A DNA stretch of 64,000 bases from Arsukibacterium indicum (GTDB taxonomy: Bacteria; Pseudomonadota; Gammaproteobacteria; Enterobacterales; Alteromonadaceae): the NCBI RefSeq assembly GCF_019100565.1, contig NZ_JAHRID010000001.1, positions 558,001 through 622,000 of the forward strand, in the 5' to 3' direction. The notes under the pieces are model-generated. The model was not told where the DNA came from and did not search any database. It worked only from the letters and a program-made list of their open reading frames with translations. Below, piece by piece: positions 35,279 through 44,716 of this stretch (its first letter is position 1; each line of letters opens with the position of its first letter). The translations under genes were made by a program, and so were the position numbers.

Positions 35279-36237
35279 GGAAAATGATTAAACCCCTGAT
35301 GCTGATATTCAAAGGGTTGCTCACCAGCCTTCAATTCCAGCTTGCCAGCTACGCCCGTGATCCTGCCAATACAGCTTACAGGCACGCCATAGGGTGACAG
35401 CAAGACATCAAGGCTGCCACGCTTACTTTCAGGAACCGTGAACAACAACTCGTAATCTTCGCCCCCTGACAAGGCCATTTTCAGCGCCGTACTTTGATCA
35501 CAGCTGTCTTTTAATGCCTGTGATAAAGGTAGTTTATTGACATCTATGTAAGCACCAACTCCGGAGCGGCGCAGAATATGCGGCAAATCACCACACAGGC
35601 CATCAGAAATATCCATGGCACTACTGGCCACGTTGCGTAATGCCTGCCCCAACGCTACCCGGGCTGATGGAAAATGAAAACGCTGTAACAAATGTGCCTG
35701 ATGTTTCTTACTGGCCTCAGCATGACCTTGACACACTTTTAAGCCCAGCGCAGCATCACCCAGCGTACCGGTAACGTAGATAAAGTCACCCACGTTTGCG
35801 CCGGAACGGGTAATAGCCCGGCCACGCGGCACCTGGCCCTTGGCAATCATCGTCAGGCTAAGCGGACCACGGGTGGTGTCGCCCCCGACCAGGCGACAAT
35901 TATAATAATCAGCGGTTTCGGCAAGACCGGCCGCAAACTGACGTAGCCAGTCTTCATCAACATTTGGCAAAGTCAGTGCCAGTGACAACCAGGACGGTTC
36001 AGCGCCCATTGCTGCTAAATCGCTGACATTTACCGTCACCAACTTATGGCCCAATGCTCTTGGATCAACATCAGGAAAAAAATGAGTACCACAAACCATT
36101 GTGTCGGTTGTGACGACCAGATCATAGCCATCACGCATTTGCAACACAGCACCATCATCGCCGACACCAACCACTACATCCTGGCGGGCAATACCGGCAT
36201 CAGCAAAGAAGCTGGCAATAAGTTCAAATTCACCCAT
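35275..36237 (-). CDS. thiL: Thiamine-monophosphate kinase
   Basis: A 320-residue AIRS/PurM-superfamily kinase. It starts with MGEFELIASFF and shows VGVGDDGAVL, the ATP/Mg site VTTDTMVCGTHF, LVGGDTTRGPLSLT and the C-terminal ALSGGEDYELLFTVP. It makes thiamine diphosphate, the cofactor of dxs. A terminator hairpin at 36244-36267 separates it from nusB. Confidence 0.96.
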   Translation of the reverse strand: MGEFELIASFFADAGIARQDVVVGVGDDGAVLQMRDGYDLVVTTDTMVCGTHFFPDVDPRALGHKLVTVNVSDLAAMGAEPSWLSLALTLPNVDEDWLRQFAAGLAETADYYNCRLVGGDTTRGPLSLTMIAKGQVPRGRAITRSGANVGDFIYVTGTLGDAALGLKVCQGHAEASKKHQAHLLQRFHFPSARVALGQALRNVASSAMDISDGLCGDLPHILRRSGVGAYIDVNKLPLSQALKDSCDQSTALKMALSGGEDYELLFTVPESKRGSLDVLLSPYGVPVSCIGRITGVAGKLELKAGEQPFEYQHQGFNHFP

Positions 36238-36243
36238 AGTATG

Positions 36244-36267
36244 TAAAAAAGCCGACGAATGCCGGCT
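36244..36267 (-). terminator. Terminator or attenuator between nusB and thiL
   Basis: Minus strand AGCCGGC, loop ATTC, GTCGGCT, then six T in all (A-run 36245-36250): a 7-bp stem with one G-U pair. It lies 6 bases past the nusB stop and 7 bases before the thiL ATG, so thiL-pgpA may be partly uncoupled from the rib-nusB transcript. Confidence 0.75.
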
Positions 36268-36272
36268 CTCCG

Positions 36273-36686
36273 TTAGTTTGTCCTTAACACCCGGACGGCT
36301 TTATCAAGAATACCATTGACAAATTTATGACTGTCATCTGCCGCGAAGGCTTTTGCCAGTTCAATGGCCTCGTTGATAATAACTTTATAAGGTACATCCA
36401 GCCGGTATTTGAGCTCGTATGCCGACACCCGTAACACCGCTTTTTCAACCAGGTCGATATCTTCAAACGGTCTTTCCAGATAGGGTTTTAATGCTTCATC
36501 CAGTTTGCTGTGATGCAGCACAACGCCACGCAAAATATCCTGAAAGTAAGCAACATCTAATTGCTTAACATTATTCTCCAGCAATAATTGCTGTTCAATA
36601 TCGGCAATGGGGTTCTGACTAACCTGCCAACTGTAAATGCCCTGTACTGCCAGTGAACGCGACTGACGACGCACATTTGGTTTCAT
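36273..36686 (-). CDS. nusB: Transcription antitermination factor NusB
   Basis: A 137-residue all-helical protein (E. coli 139). It has the N-terminal [18 protein letters not shown] boxA-binding arginines, and [21 protein letters not shown] with [11 protein letters not shown] at the end. With NusE/S10 it binds boxA RNA in rRNA antitermination. It lies 11 bases after ribH. Confidence 0.96.
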   Translation of the reverse strand: MKPNVRRQSRSLAVQGIYSWQVSQNPIADIEQQLLLENNVKQLDVAYFQDILRGVVLHHSKLDEALKPYLERPFEDIDLVEKAVLRVSAYELKYRLDVPYKVIINEAIELAKAFAADDSHKFVNGILDKAVRVLRTN

Positions 36687-36697
36687 AAGTTTTCCTG

Positions 36698-37162
36698 TTA
36701 CAGCTGGTCCAGAACGTTAACCATTTCCAGCACCGACATTGCCGCTTCTGCGCCTTTATTGCCTGCTTTGGTGCCGGCCCGCTCAATTGCCTGCTCAATG
36801 CTATCTACCGTCAACACACCAAACGCAACCGGTAAATTATAGGCCAGCGCTACCTGACCGATCCCTTTGGTACATTCGCCAGACACGTATTCAAAATGTG
36901 GTGTGCCGCCACGGATCACCGCACCCAGGGCGATAATCGCATCATACTTTTTGCTGGCAGCAACCCGTTGCAACGCCAGCGGCATTTCAAAAGCGCCAGG
37001 AATGCGAACCACGGTAATATCATCTTCAGCTACATTGCCAACCCGCTTTAAGGTATCCAGTGCACCTTCCAACAGGCTTTCAACGATAAAACCATTAAAC
37101 CGTGCCACCACTAACGCGAACTTCTTGTCCTTGGCCGCATAGCCGGCTTCAATTACTTGCAT
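36698..37162 (-). CDS. ribH: 6,7-dimethyl-8-ribityllumazine synthase
   Basis: A 154-residue enzyme that joins the pyrimidine from RibD/RibA steps with the DHBP made by RibB. Visible motifs are [46 protein letters not shown] and the terminal [14 protein letters not shown]. It lies between ribBA and nusB, as in most gammaproteobacterial rib clusters. A weak 4-bp stem with a T-run lies before it at 37215-37231. Confidence 0.96.
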   Translation of the reverse strand: MQVIEAGYAAKDKKFALVVARFNGFIVESLLEGALDTLKRVGNVAEDDITVVRIPGAFEMPLALQRVAASKKYDAIIALGAVIRGGTPHFEYVSGECTKGIGQVALAYNLPVAFGVLTVDSIEQAIERAGTKAGNKGAEAAMSVLEMVNVLDQL

Positions 37163-37239
37163 GGTAAATCCTCTCGAATCTGGGGCTGCAAAAATCAGCC
37201 GCGCATAATATCACAAAAACCGCAAATGCGGCATCGCTG

Positions 37240-38349
37240 TTATTCTGATACGTAATCAACCACTTCCAGACCAAAGCCAGATAAGGCATGGTATTTTTTC
37301 GGCTGACTTAATAAGCGCATTTTCTTTACCCCCAGACTGGCCAGAATTTGCGAGCCAACACCAACATTTCGTGATGTACCCTTCCAGGGAGAGGTTTTCG
37401 GCTGCTCGCCTTTGTCTTCTGCCTCAAACGCCTGCACCATCCGTACCAGCTCAGCCGTCGATTCATGCTTGCCTAATAACACCAGCACCCCACCTTCTTC
37501 AGCAATCCGTTTCATGGCAGTGTGCAGCGGGAAGCTACGATTGGCAGCACGGTCGGCCAACAGCAGATCAGAAAAGGTGTTGTGTAAATGTACCCGCACC
37601 AGGGTAGGTTCTTCCGGTTTAACATCACCCTTTACCAAAGCAAAATGCAGTTGATTATCGATGGTGTCTTTGAAGGTGACTAACTGGAAATCGCCTACCT
37701 CAGTTGGCAACTGACAGGTGGCTACTTTTTCAATTGTAGTTTCATTTAAATTACGATATTCGATTAAGTCAGCAATGGTGCCAATTTTGATATTATGCTC
37801 ACGGGCAAAAACCTCTAAATCGGGCCGTCTGGCCATGGTTCCGTCGTCATTAAGAATTTCAACAATTACAGCAGCTGGCTCCAGCCCGGCCAACCGGGCT
37901 AAATCACAACCGGCTTCAGTGTGGCCGGCTCTGACCAGCACTCCACCGTCCTGCGCCATTAACGGAAAAATATGCCCGGGCTGAACGATATCTGCCGGGC
38001 TGGCGTCGCGGGCAACCGCTGCCTTAACGGTTCTGGCCCGGTCAGCTGCAGAAATCCCGGTAGTCACTCCTTCCGCCGCTTCAATAGATACCGTGAAATT
38101 TGTAGCAAAAGGCGATTTATTGGCGTCTACCATTAAGGGCAAGTTTAATTGTTTGCAACGCTTTTTACTCAAAGTCAGACAAATAAGGCCCCGACCGTGC
38201 TTGGCCATAAAGTTAATCGCCTCGGGTGTCACGTAATCCGCGGCCATCACCAGATCGCCTTCATTCTCACGGTCCTCATCATCCATCAGCACGACCATTT
38301 TACCCTGACGAATGTCATCGATAATTTCAGCAGGCGTATTCAGTTGCAT
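37240..38349 (-). CDS. ribBA: DHBP synthase fused to a degenerate GTP cyclohydrolase II domain (RibBX type)
   Basis: The start at 38349 ([15 protein letters not shown]) has an AAGGG site, giving 369 residues. The N-terminal half is RibB, with acidic metal site [13 protein letters not shown] and [13 protein letters not shown]. The C-terminal half resembles RibA in outline ([13 protein letters not shown]..) but lacks the SLRCDCG-type zinc cysteines, so it cannot be a normal cyclohydrolase II. This matches the RibBX form reported in Shewanella, where only DHBP synthase activity remains. It would supply RibH next door. Confidence 0.9.
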   Translation of the reverse strand: MQLNTPAEIIDDIRQGKMVVLMDDEDRENEGDLVMAADYVTPEAINFMAKHGRGLICLTLSKKRCKQLNLPLMVDANKSPFATNFTVSIEAAEGVTTGISAADRARTVKAAVARDASPADIVQPGHIFPLMAQDGGVLVRAGHTEAGCDLARLAGLEPAAVIVEILNDDGTMARRPDLEVFAREHNIKIGTIADLIEYRNLNETTIEKVATCQLPTEVGDFQLVTFKDTIDNQLHFALVKGDVKPEEPTLVRVHLHNTFSDLLLADRAANRSFPLHTAMKRIAEEGGVLVLLGKHESTAELVRMVQAFEAEDKGEQPKTSPWKGTSRNVGVGSQILASLGVKKMRLLSQPKKYHALSGFGLEVVDYVSE

Positions 38350-38365
38350 AAAAACCCTTGTTCTA

Positions 38366-38395
38366 AGTTGGTTCAATAATACCGGTCAAGATCAC
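38366..38395 (-). pseudogene. Possible ribE 5' relic between ribD and ribBA
   Basis: In the 106-base gap where riboflavin synthase alpha (ribE) usually sits, a tiny frame reads GTG ATC TTG ACC GGT ATT ATT GAA CCA ACT TAG, that is [14 protein letters not shown]. Riboflavin synthases begin M-F-T-G-I-(I/V)-E. The rest of the gene is absent. It may be the stump left by a deletion; chance similarity over five residues cannot be excluded. Confidence 0.45.
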
Positions 38396-38455
38396 GCAGC
38401 TGGCACCGGTCGTTAATATGTAATTAGTTCACACTGTAAGCCTGTTATGTCTAAC

Positions 38456-39583
38456 TTAACCAGGCCCAGCAAGAACCGCTGTCAGCCTTATATCCGGCCC
38501 GAGCCGGCAAACATCATCAAACGCAAAGCGATGTGCCTGGCTAAGATCACCAAGCTGAGGCAAGTCGGCCATGGCTCTTGCCTGCGGCCCCAACATTACC
38601 GGTGCCTGATACAAAATAAACTCATCTACCAGTTCCTGGTGTAATAAAGCCCCGGCCAGCGTAGCGCCTGCCTCTACCCAGACACTGCGTACCTGACGTT
38701 CAGCCATCAGTGCTAACAGGGCAGGCAAATCAAAGTAGCCATCAGCAGCTAGCGGCACCACTTGTTGCTGCACATGAGAAGGCATAGTGCGTAGCGGCTT
38801 ATCTGGGGCAACACACAATAAAATGGCGCCAGCGGATTTGAAAAGTAGCTCGCGCCCCGTTAATTGTTGTCGCCGGTCCAGAATAACCCGCAACGGCTGA
38901 CGCAACTCACCATTCTGTAATGTCGTTATCACTGGCTCATGCTTTGGCTGACGCACCGTTAAGCGGGCATTATCTGCCAGTACAGTGCTGGCGGTTGATA
39001 AAATTGCGCTGCTTTGTGCCCGGTAAAACTGGACATCTGCTCTGGCTTTAGGGCCAGTAATCCATTGGCTCTGGCCATTTGCCAGGGCGGTACGACCATC
39101 AATACTGGCGGCCAGCTTCAGCTTCAGCCAGGGCTTTTTCCGCTCCATAGCGCTCAGAAAACCCCGGTTTAAGGCTCTTGCCTCTGTAGCCATTATCCCG
39201 CAATCAACTGCTACTCCCGCTTGTTGCAGCAACGCAACACCCTTACCGGCAACCAGTGGATTCGGGTCAAGCATAGCGACCACCACCCGCTTTACACCGG
39301 CAGTGATTAACGCATTTGCGCACGGTGGTGTACGGCCAAAATGGCTGCAGGGTTCCAGTGTCACGTAACAGGTTGCACCACGGGCATACTCACCTGCCTG
39401 TTCCAGTGCATACACCTCAGCATGGCCGTCACCAGCCTGATGATGGTAGCCCTCGCCCACTACCTTGCCTTCCTTGACAATGATAGCGCCGACATTCGGG
39501 TTAGGGTCGGTGGTATAACGACCTTTGGCGGCTAACTCAATGGCCAGCGCCATATAGTGGTTATCGGCTGTATCCAAAGCCAC
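38456..39583 (-). CDS. ribD: Bifunctional riboflavin deaminase/reductase RibD
   Basis: A 375-residue fusion. The N-terminal deaminase carries the zinc motif GDGHAEVYAL and LEPCSHFGRTPPC. The C-terminal reductase has KLKLAASIDGRTALANGQSQWITG and the late VWVEAGATLAGALL. It performs the second and third steps after GTP cyclohydrolase II. The first codons overlap the nrdR stop by 1 base. The genuine ribA, needed because of the RibBX partner, is not in the window. Confidence 0.96.
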   Translation of the reverse strand: MALDTADNHYMALAIELAAKGRYTTDPNPNVGAIIVKEGKVVGEGYHHQAGDGHAEVYALEQAGEYARGATCYVTLEPCSHFGRTPPCANALITAGVKRVVVAMLDPNPLVAGKGVALLQQAGVAVDCGIMATEARALNRGFLSAMERKKPWLKLKLAASIDGRTALANGQSQWITGPKARADVQFYRAQSSAILSTASTVLADNARLTVRQPKHEPVITTLQNGELRQPLRVILDRRQQLTGRELLFKSAGAILLCVAPDKPLRTMPSHVQQQVVPLAADGYFDLPALLALMAERQVRSVWVEAGATLAGALLHQELVDEFILYQAPVMLGPQARAMADLPQLGDLSQAHRFAFDDVCRLGPDIRLTAVLAGPG

Positions 39584-40035
39584 TATTGCTCTCCAAGGCG
39601 GGCAATTTCTTCACCAAATTCACGTATATCTTTAAATGAACGGTACACCGATGCAAAGCGAACGTAAGCCACTTTATCCACTTTCACCAGTTCATCCATA
39701 ATCAGATTACCCAGCATATTACTGGCCAGTTCACGCTCACCGGTCGCCCGCAACTGAGATTTAATTTTCTGAATAAGCTGTTCAATCTGTTCAGTAGATA
39801 CCGGCCGTTTTTCCAGTGACCGTAACAAACCGTTTCGAAGCTTGTCTTCGTTAAATGGCTCACGTGAGCCATCCCGCTTAATAATTCGCGGCATAACCAG
39901 TTCAGCAGCCTCAAAAGTGGTAAACCGTTCGTGGCAAGCCAGACACTCCCGGCGCCGGCGAACCTGATGACCATCGGCAACTAATCTGGAGTCAATTACT
40001 TTAGTGTCATCAGCATTACAAAAGGGACAATACAT
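39583..40035 (-). CDS. nrdR: Transcriptional repressor NrdR
   Basis: The ATG at 40035 ([19 protein letters not shown]) has a GGGAAG site 5 bases before it and gives 150 residues (E. coli 149). A zinc ribbon (CPFC..CLAC) is followed by an ATP-cone ([20 protein letters not shown]). It represses ribonucleotide reductase genes in response to (d)ATP. It is upstream of ribD as in many gammaproteobacteria. Confidence 0.96.
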   Translation of the reverse strand: MYCPFCNADDTKVIDSRLVADGHQVRRRRECLACHERFTTFEAAELVMPRIIKRDGSREPFNEDKLRNGLLRSLEKRPVSTEQIEQLIQKIKSQLRATGERELASNMLGNLIMDELVKVDKVAYVRFASVYRSFKDIREFGEEIARLGEQ

Positions 40036-40071
40036 GGGCACTTCCCATCGATATAGACAAAATGGCCATAG

Positions 40072-40097
40072 ATAAAAATGGCCGCAAATGCGGCCAT
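40072..40097 (-). terminator. Terminator of glyA
   Basis: Minus strand ATGGCCGC, loop ATTT, GCGGCCAT, then TTTTA: a perfect 8-bp stem 20 bases beyond the glyA stop. It separates glyA from nrdR. Confidence 0.85.
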
Positions 40098-40116
40098 AAT
40101 AGCACTAAATTAACGA

Positions 40117-41370
40117 TTAAGCATAAACCGGAAAGCGACTGCACAACTGGCCAACATCGGCTTTCACCCGTTCAATTACGCTTTCGTCATTAATATTGTC
40201 CAGCACGTCACAAATAAAACCTGCAACCTGACGCGCCTGCTCTTCTTTAAAACCACGGCGGGTTATGGCTGGGGTGCCAATCCGTAAACCGCTGGTTACA
40301 AAAGGTGAACGCGGATCATTTGGTACGGAGTTTTTATTCACCGTAATGTGCGCCCTACCTAAGGCCGCATCGGCATCTTTACCGGTAATATCTTTATCAA
40401 TCAGATCCATCAGAAATAAATGGTTCTCCGTACCGCCGGATACAATTTTATAGCCACGTTTAATCATTTCATCGCACATGGCTTTGGCATTACTTAATAC
40501 CTGTTGCTGATACACTTTAAATTCCGGCTCTAACGCTTCTTTAAATGCCACGGCTTTAGCAGCAATAACATGCATTAACGGACCACCCTGGCTACCAGGG
40601 AATACAGCAGAATTCAGCTTCTTCTCAACAGCCTCGTTCTTGCGGGCCAGAATTAAACCGCCACGAGGGCCTGCCAGCGTTTTATGGGTAGTGGTAGTAA
40701 CAACATCTGCCACCGGCACCGGGTTTGGATATAAGCCGGCAGCGACCAGGCCAGCAACATGCGCCATATCAACTAACAGATAGGCTCCGACTTTGTCGGC
40801 TATATCCCGAAAACGTTGCCAGTCAACAATGCCTGAATACGCAGAAAAACCGGCGATAATTAATTTGGGTTTATGTTCAAGCGCTAACGCTTCAGCCTGA
40901 TCATAATCAATTACGCCTGTTTCAGGGTGCAAGCCATATTGAACAGCTTTATAAAGTTTACCTGACGAGCTGACATGTGAACCGTGAGTCAAATGGCCAC
41001 CATGCGCCAGGCTCATCCCTAAAATGGTATCACCAGCCTCTAACAAGGCTAAAAATACTGCAGCATTCGCTTGCGAACCTGCGTGTGGCTGAACATTAGC
41101 GTAATCAGCACCAAACAATTGTTTTGCCCGGGCAATCGCTAAATCCTCTGCAATATCAACAAACTCGCAGCCACCGTAATAACGTTTATGCGGATAACCT
41201 TCCGCATACTTGTTGGTAAGCTGCGACCCTTGCGCCTGCAAAACTCGCGGACTGGCATAGTTCTCAGATGCGATCAACTCGATATGCGCTTCCTGTCTGG
41301 CGGTTTCATCGGTGATTGCCTGCCACAATTCCGGATCAAAATCGGCAATATTCATTTCACGCTTTAACAT
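40117..41370 (-). CDS. glyA: Serine hydroxymethyltransferase
   Basis: A 417-residue PLP enzyme, the same length as E. coli GlyA, beginning [16 protein letters not shown]. The PLP lysine lies in [16 protein letters not shown] near residue 229, and [13 protein letters not shown] and [15 protein letters not shown] are intact. It interconverts serine and glycine and charges folate with one-carbon units. It is transcribed alone with a strong terminator. Confidence 0.97.
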   Translation of the reverse strand: MLKREMNIADFDPELWQAITDETARQEAHIELIASENYASPRVLQAQGSQLTNKYAEGYPHKRYYGGCEFVDIAEDLAIARAKQLFGADYANVQPHAGSQANAAVFLALLEAGDTILGMSLAHGGHLTHGSHVSSSGKLYKAVQYGLHPETGVIDYDQAEALALEHKPKLIIAGFSAYSGIVDWQRFRDIADKVGAYLLVDMAHVAGLVAAGLYPNPVPVADVVTTTTHKTLAGPRGGLILARKNEAVEKKLNSAVFPGSQGGPLMHVIAAKAVAFKEALEPEFKVYQQQVLSNAKAMCDEMIKRGYKIVSGGTENHLFLMDLIDKDITGKDADAALGRAHITVNKNSVPNDPRSPFVTSGLRIGTPAITRRGFKEEQARQVAGFICDVLDNINDESVIERVKADVGQLCSRFPVYA

Positions 41371-41579
41371 GCTTTCTCCTGGGCGCGGGTTACGCTAACT
41401 GGTTTTAATTTCAGGGGGATATAAATTGGCGCTTATTCTACCCTGATTTTATTCCGGATGCACCGAAAATATAGCCATCTGGCCGTCTGCTACTGCCTCA
41501 TATCAGTTTCGCTGATAAACTGCACAACATGCTTTACAGTCCTTAGCGCTTTACAAGATAACTACAGCGGACTACCATA

Positions 41580-41595
41580 CTGTATATCAATACAG
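41580..41595. promoter_or_regulatory. LexA (SOS) box upstream of dinB
   Basis: CTGTATATCAATACAG has the CTG-N10-CAG architecture with an AT-rich core and matches the gammaproteobacterial LexA consensus at both conserved ends. It lies 13 bases before the dinB ATG. Confidence 0.9.
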
Positions 41596-41608
41596 CTCTT
41601 GCTAACCT

Positions 41609-42682
41609 ATGACCAGTCAGCGCAAAATTATTCATATCGATATGGATTGCTTTTTCGCCGCAGTTGAAATGCGTGATAATCCGGCGCTGGCCAATATTCC
41701 GTTGGCTATTGGCGGCAGCCGCAGCAGTCGCGGTGTGATAGCCACCTGTAATTATCCGGCGCGGGCGTTTGGCGTGCGCTCAGCAATGCCCACCGCTCAG
41801 GCACTGAAGTTATGTCCGCAACTGCACTTAATGGCTGGCAGTATGGACAAATATAAAATGGTTAGCAGGCAAATACGGGCTATTTTCCAGCGTTACAGTG
41901 ATGTAATAGAGCCTTTATCACTGGATGAAGCTTTTATCGATGTCAGTCAGAGCAGCCACTTTGGTGGCAGCGCCACCCGGATTGCAGAGGATATCCGCCG
42001 GGTAATTCTGGCTGAAACCGGCTTAACAGCATCTGCAGGGGTGGCGCCCAATAAGTTTTTGGCGAAAATTGCCAGTGATGAAAATAAGCCTGATGGTTTA
42101 TTTGTTATTACCCCAGACCAGGTCGCTGCTTTTGTCAAAAAGTTACCGTTGGCAAAAATACCCGGAGTAGGCAGCAAAACAGCAGAGCGCCTGGCCCGGC
42201 TTGGCTTAAACCACTGCCAGGACATTGTCAGTTGTGATCTGGCAATACTGGTCAAGCATTTTGGTAGCATGGCCGATACGTTGCTTAAACGCAGCCAGGG
42301 AATCGATGATCGCCCGGTACGCACCGAGCGTCAGGCCAAATCAGTCGGGGTGGAAAACACCCTGGCAGAGGATATCAGTAATTATCAGGATTGTGTGCAA
42401 GCGTTACAGTTGTTATGGCCTAAATTACAACAGCGGTTAGGGCAGCAGGGCGACAAGGGGTTGCAGAAAATTGGCGTTAAACTGAAGTTCAGTGATTTTC
42501 GGCAGACCACTGTTGAATGTCAGGCCCAAACCGTCAGTTTGGAGCAGTTTGTACCGCTACTTCATCAGGCATGGCAGCGACGGCAACAGCAAGGTGTCCG
42601 ATTGGTTGGCTTACACCTTGGCTTCAGCTCACCGAACCCCGGCCAGCTCTGCCTGCCATTTGAGGTTGCTGGCAGTCGTTAG
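41609..42682 (+). CDS. dinB: DNA polymerase IV (Y family)
   Basis: A 357-residue translesion polymerase. Catalytic acidic residues lie in IIHIDMDCFFAAVE and PLSLDEAFIDVS; the thumb shows KIPGVGSKTAERLARLGL. The C-terminal QLCLPF is a beta-clamp-binding-like motif. The LexA box just upstream supports SOS induction. The gene is monocistronic and convergent with the cold-shock gene. Confidence 0.96.
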   Translation: MTSQRKIIHIDMDCFFAAVEMRDNPALANIPLAIGGSRSSRGVIATCNYPARAFGVRSAMPTAQALKLCPQLHLMAGSMDKYKMVSRQIRAIFQRYSDVIEPLSLDEAFIDVSQSSHFGGSATRIAEDIRRVILAETGLTASAGVAPNKFLAKIASDENKPDGLFVITPDQVAAFVKKLPLAKIPGVGSKTAERLARLGLNHCQDIVSCDLAILVKHFGSMADTLLKRSQGIDDRPVRTERQAKSVGVENTLAEDISNYQDCVQALQLLWPKLQQRLGQQGDKGLQKIGVKLKFSDFRQTTVECQAQTVSLEQFVPLLHQAWQRRQQQGVRLVGLHLGFSSPNPGQLCLPFEVAGSR

Positions 42683-42763
42683 CTTTCCAATTACACATTA
42701 ATCAGTTCTGATGCCAGCCACGTTCAACAGTTTTTATGCGTGTATAGTTAGCCAGGCAACAGA

Positions 42764-42791
42764 TATAAAAAAGCCAGCCCAATGGCTGGCT
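42764..42791 (-). terminator. Terminator of the cold-shock gene
   Basis: Minus strand AGCCAGCC, loop ATTG, GGCTGGCT, then a run of T (A-run 42767-42772). It sits 17 bases after the csp stop and also faces the end of dinB. Confidence 0.88.
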
Positions 42792-42808
42792 CTTTACAAA
42801 AAATCAGA

Positions 42809-43021
42809 TTAACCGGTTACAGTGACGTTTTCAGCCTGTGGACCTTTCTGACCTTCGGTAACTTCGAAAGTTACGCGCTGACCTTCAACTAAAGTTTTGC
42901 GGCCGGTGCCATTGATAGCGCGGAAATGAACGAATACGTCTTTGCCGCCTTCGCGCTCGATGAAGCCAAAACCTTTATCTTCGTTGAACCACTTAACTGT
43001 ACCAGAAATTAACTGTGACAT
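42809..43021 (-). CDS. Cold-shock-domain RNA chaperone
   Basis: A 70-residue CSD protein: [19 protein letters not shown] contains RNP1, [10 protein letters not shown] contains RNP2, and [14 protein letters not shown] is the usual C-terminal strand. It binds single-stranded RNA/DNA and melts secondary structure. Which Csp paralogue it is (CspA, C, D or E type) cannot be told from sequence alone. A strong sigma-70 promoter at 43111-43139 gives a leader of roughly 80 bases. Confidence 0.95.
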   Translation of the reverse strand: MSQLISGTVKWFNEDKGFGFIEREGGKDVFVHFRAINGTGRKTLVEGQRVTFEVTEGQKGPQAENVTVTG

Positions 43022-43110
43022 AACACTCTCTTACTTTAACTAAATTTGCCGAGTTTTCGGCGACTTAAATATTCTCGGCCAGCTAATCGAGCGGCAAAAT
43101 ATTCAACCGC

Positions 43111-43139
43111 ATTATCAGTTAAGCTGATCATGTGGTCAA
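43111..43139 (-). promoter_or_regulatory. Sigma-70 promoter of the cold-shock gene
   Basis: Minus strand TTGACC (43134-43139), 17 bases, GATAAT (43111-43116), with 5/6 matches in each hexamer and a TG just before the -10. The predicted leader contains a small GCCGA/TCGGC hairpin about 25 bases before the ATG. Confidence 0.75.
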
Positions 43140-43180
43140 CATAAATACCCGACGAGCAGAAAATATATTTCTTAACCGGC

Positions 43181-43230
43181 CGTACCAGCTAAATCGCATC
43201 TGCCAGAACGGTTTACCGTCAGCTGGTACG
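43181..43230. repeat. Nested inverted repeat between helicase and csp
   Basis: Perfect 10-bp arms, CGTACCAGCT (43181-43190) and AGCTGGTACG (43221-43230), enclose a second perfect hairpin, ACGGT/ACCGT at 43208-43219. It lies past the helicase stop and upstream of the csp promoter. There is no T-run on either side, so it is not an ordinary terminator. Confidence 0.6.
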
Positions 43231-43286
43231 ACTTACGCGTTTTCAGTGTAGCAGCAAAATCGCTGAACATTTAAGCAACCCAAAAT

Positions 43287-44609
43287 TTATTTTTTACGCC
43301 GTACCGGACCGCTGCCGTCATCGCCCCCCTCAAAAAACGGCGCTGACTTCACTTTAGCATTAACGGCCTTTGCCGGACGAGGCCTGCGAGCCTTATCAGG
43401 TGATGCGCTCTTACGCTCCGTTTTAGTTTTTCCTGTCAGTGTTTTAATACCACTAAAACGCGCAGGCAAGTCCTCAACAACGGAAAACTCAACTGCATGG
43501 CGTAAAAACTTTTCTATATTCTGTAAGCTGGGCCAATCTTTTGGCCCCACCAGTGATAGTGCCTGCCCTTTGGCTCCGGCCCGCCCGGTGCGGCCAATCC
43601 TGTGCACGTATTCTTCAGGGTGTTTCGGTAAGTCGAAATTAATAACATGTGAAACCTGCAGTAAATCCAACCCCCGTGAGGCTAAATCTGTCGTTACCAG
43701 CACTTGGAATTTGCCAGTGGCAAATTGCTGCATCACGCTGTTGCGCTGCTGCTGAGCCAGTTTGCCGCTTAGCGCAATTGCGGTAAAACCGGCAGCTTCA
43801 CAAACGCCGGTTAATCGCTCCGCATCAGCGCGGGTCGCAGTAAACATAATAAGCTGCTTTATATCCTGCTGCTGCAAAAAATGCTGCAGCAAGGCTTCCT
43901 TATGGCTTAAATTATCGGCAAGAAAAAATTGTTGTTCGATATCCTGATGCTGCTGATAGCCCGCCCCCACAGCTATCCGGTAAGGGTTCTTCAGTAGTGC
44001 CAACGCCAGATTGTCTACCTCGGCATGATCCAGTGTGGCTGAAAATAACAATGTCTGGCGCAAACGGTGGCTGGCGGCTTTGTTGATAACAGTAAGCTGT
44101 GGCAGAAAGCCAAGGTCCAGCATCCGGTCAGCTTCATCCAGAATCAACATCTCCAAACCTTGTAAAAACAGGGTTTTATGCTCAAGGTGATCGACAAAGC
44201 GCCCTGGCGTTGCCACCACAACTGCTGGCTGACGTTTCAGGATTTTTTCCTGATCATTAAAGTTTTCGCCACCAACAATCAGCGCAGCCGTCACAGGCGT
44301 ATTGGCTACCAGTAAGCGCAACTGGGCATATACCTGCTTGGCCAGTTCACGGGTTGGTGCCAAAATTAACGCCCGGGCATCCTGTTTCGACAAAGCCCGG
44401 CTTTTCAGCAGTCGCTGCATCATTGGTAGCAAATATGCCAGGGTTTTACCCGAGCCCGTCTGAGACGACACGATTAAATCGCGGCCTACCATCACTGCCG
44501 GTATTGCTTCTTGCTGGATCTCAGTGGGCCTGGCAAAGCCCAGATGCTGAACAGACCGCAGTAACCGCGGATCTAATGCTAAATCTTTAAATGGCAAAAT
44601 TAACCTCAT
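43287..44609 (-). CDS. DEAD-box ATP-dependent RNA helicase
   Basis: A 440-residue helicase with Q motif FARPTEIQQEAIP, motif I SSQTGSGKT, motif II LDEADRMLD, motif III FSAT, and motif VI YVHRIGRTGRAG. The C-terminal 65 residues are a basic tail (KTKTERKSASPDKARRPRP..), probably for RNA binding. It belongs to the RhlE/SrmB-like group without clear assignment to one. It lies upstream of the cold-shock gene, but the latter has its own promoter. Confidence 0.92.
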   Translation of the reverse strand: MRLILPFKDLALDPRLLRSVQHLGFARPTEIQQEAIPAVMVGRDLIVSSQTGSGKTLAYLLPMMQRLLKSRALSKQDARALILAPTRELAKQVYAQLRLLVANTPVTAALIVGGENFNDQEKILKRQPAVVVATPGRFVDHLEHKTLFLQGLEMLILDEADRMLDLGFLPQLTVINKAASHRLRQTLLFSATLDHAEVDNLALALLKNPYRIAVGAGYQQHQDIEQQFFLADNLSHKEALLQHFLQQQDIKQLIMFTATRADAERLTGVCEAAGFTAIALSGKLAQQQRNSVMQQFATGKFQVLVTTDLASRGLDLLQVSHVINFDLPKHPEEYVHRIGRTGRAGAKGQALSLVGPKDWPSLQNIEKFLRHAVEFSVVEDLPARFSGIKTLTGKTKTERKSASPDKARRPRPAKAVNAKVKSAPFFEGGDDGSGPVRRKK

Positions 44610-44716
44610 CAGCTTGGAGTACTGGTATATGATAACCGAACTGGCCCATTTGAGTTAATAAGAATGCTTAAGGTACACTACGTGCTTATTCACCCTGCAA
44701 CCTGAGTAGCCCCATT

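Noticed and set aside
41371-41608. Possible riboswitch in front of glyA
   Set aside because: I found no glycine or tetrahydrofolate aptamer blocks and no hairpin with a T-run in this 238-base gap; only the LexA box of dinB is supported.
43022-43110. Possible thermosensor in the cold-shock leader
   Set aside because: The leader is short, has only one small GCCGA/TCGGC hairpin and lacks a recognisable cold-box; there is not enough to claim a regulatory RNA.
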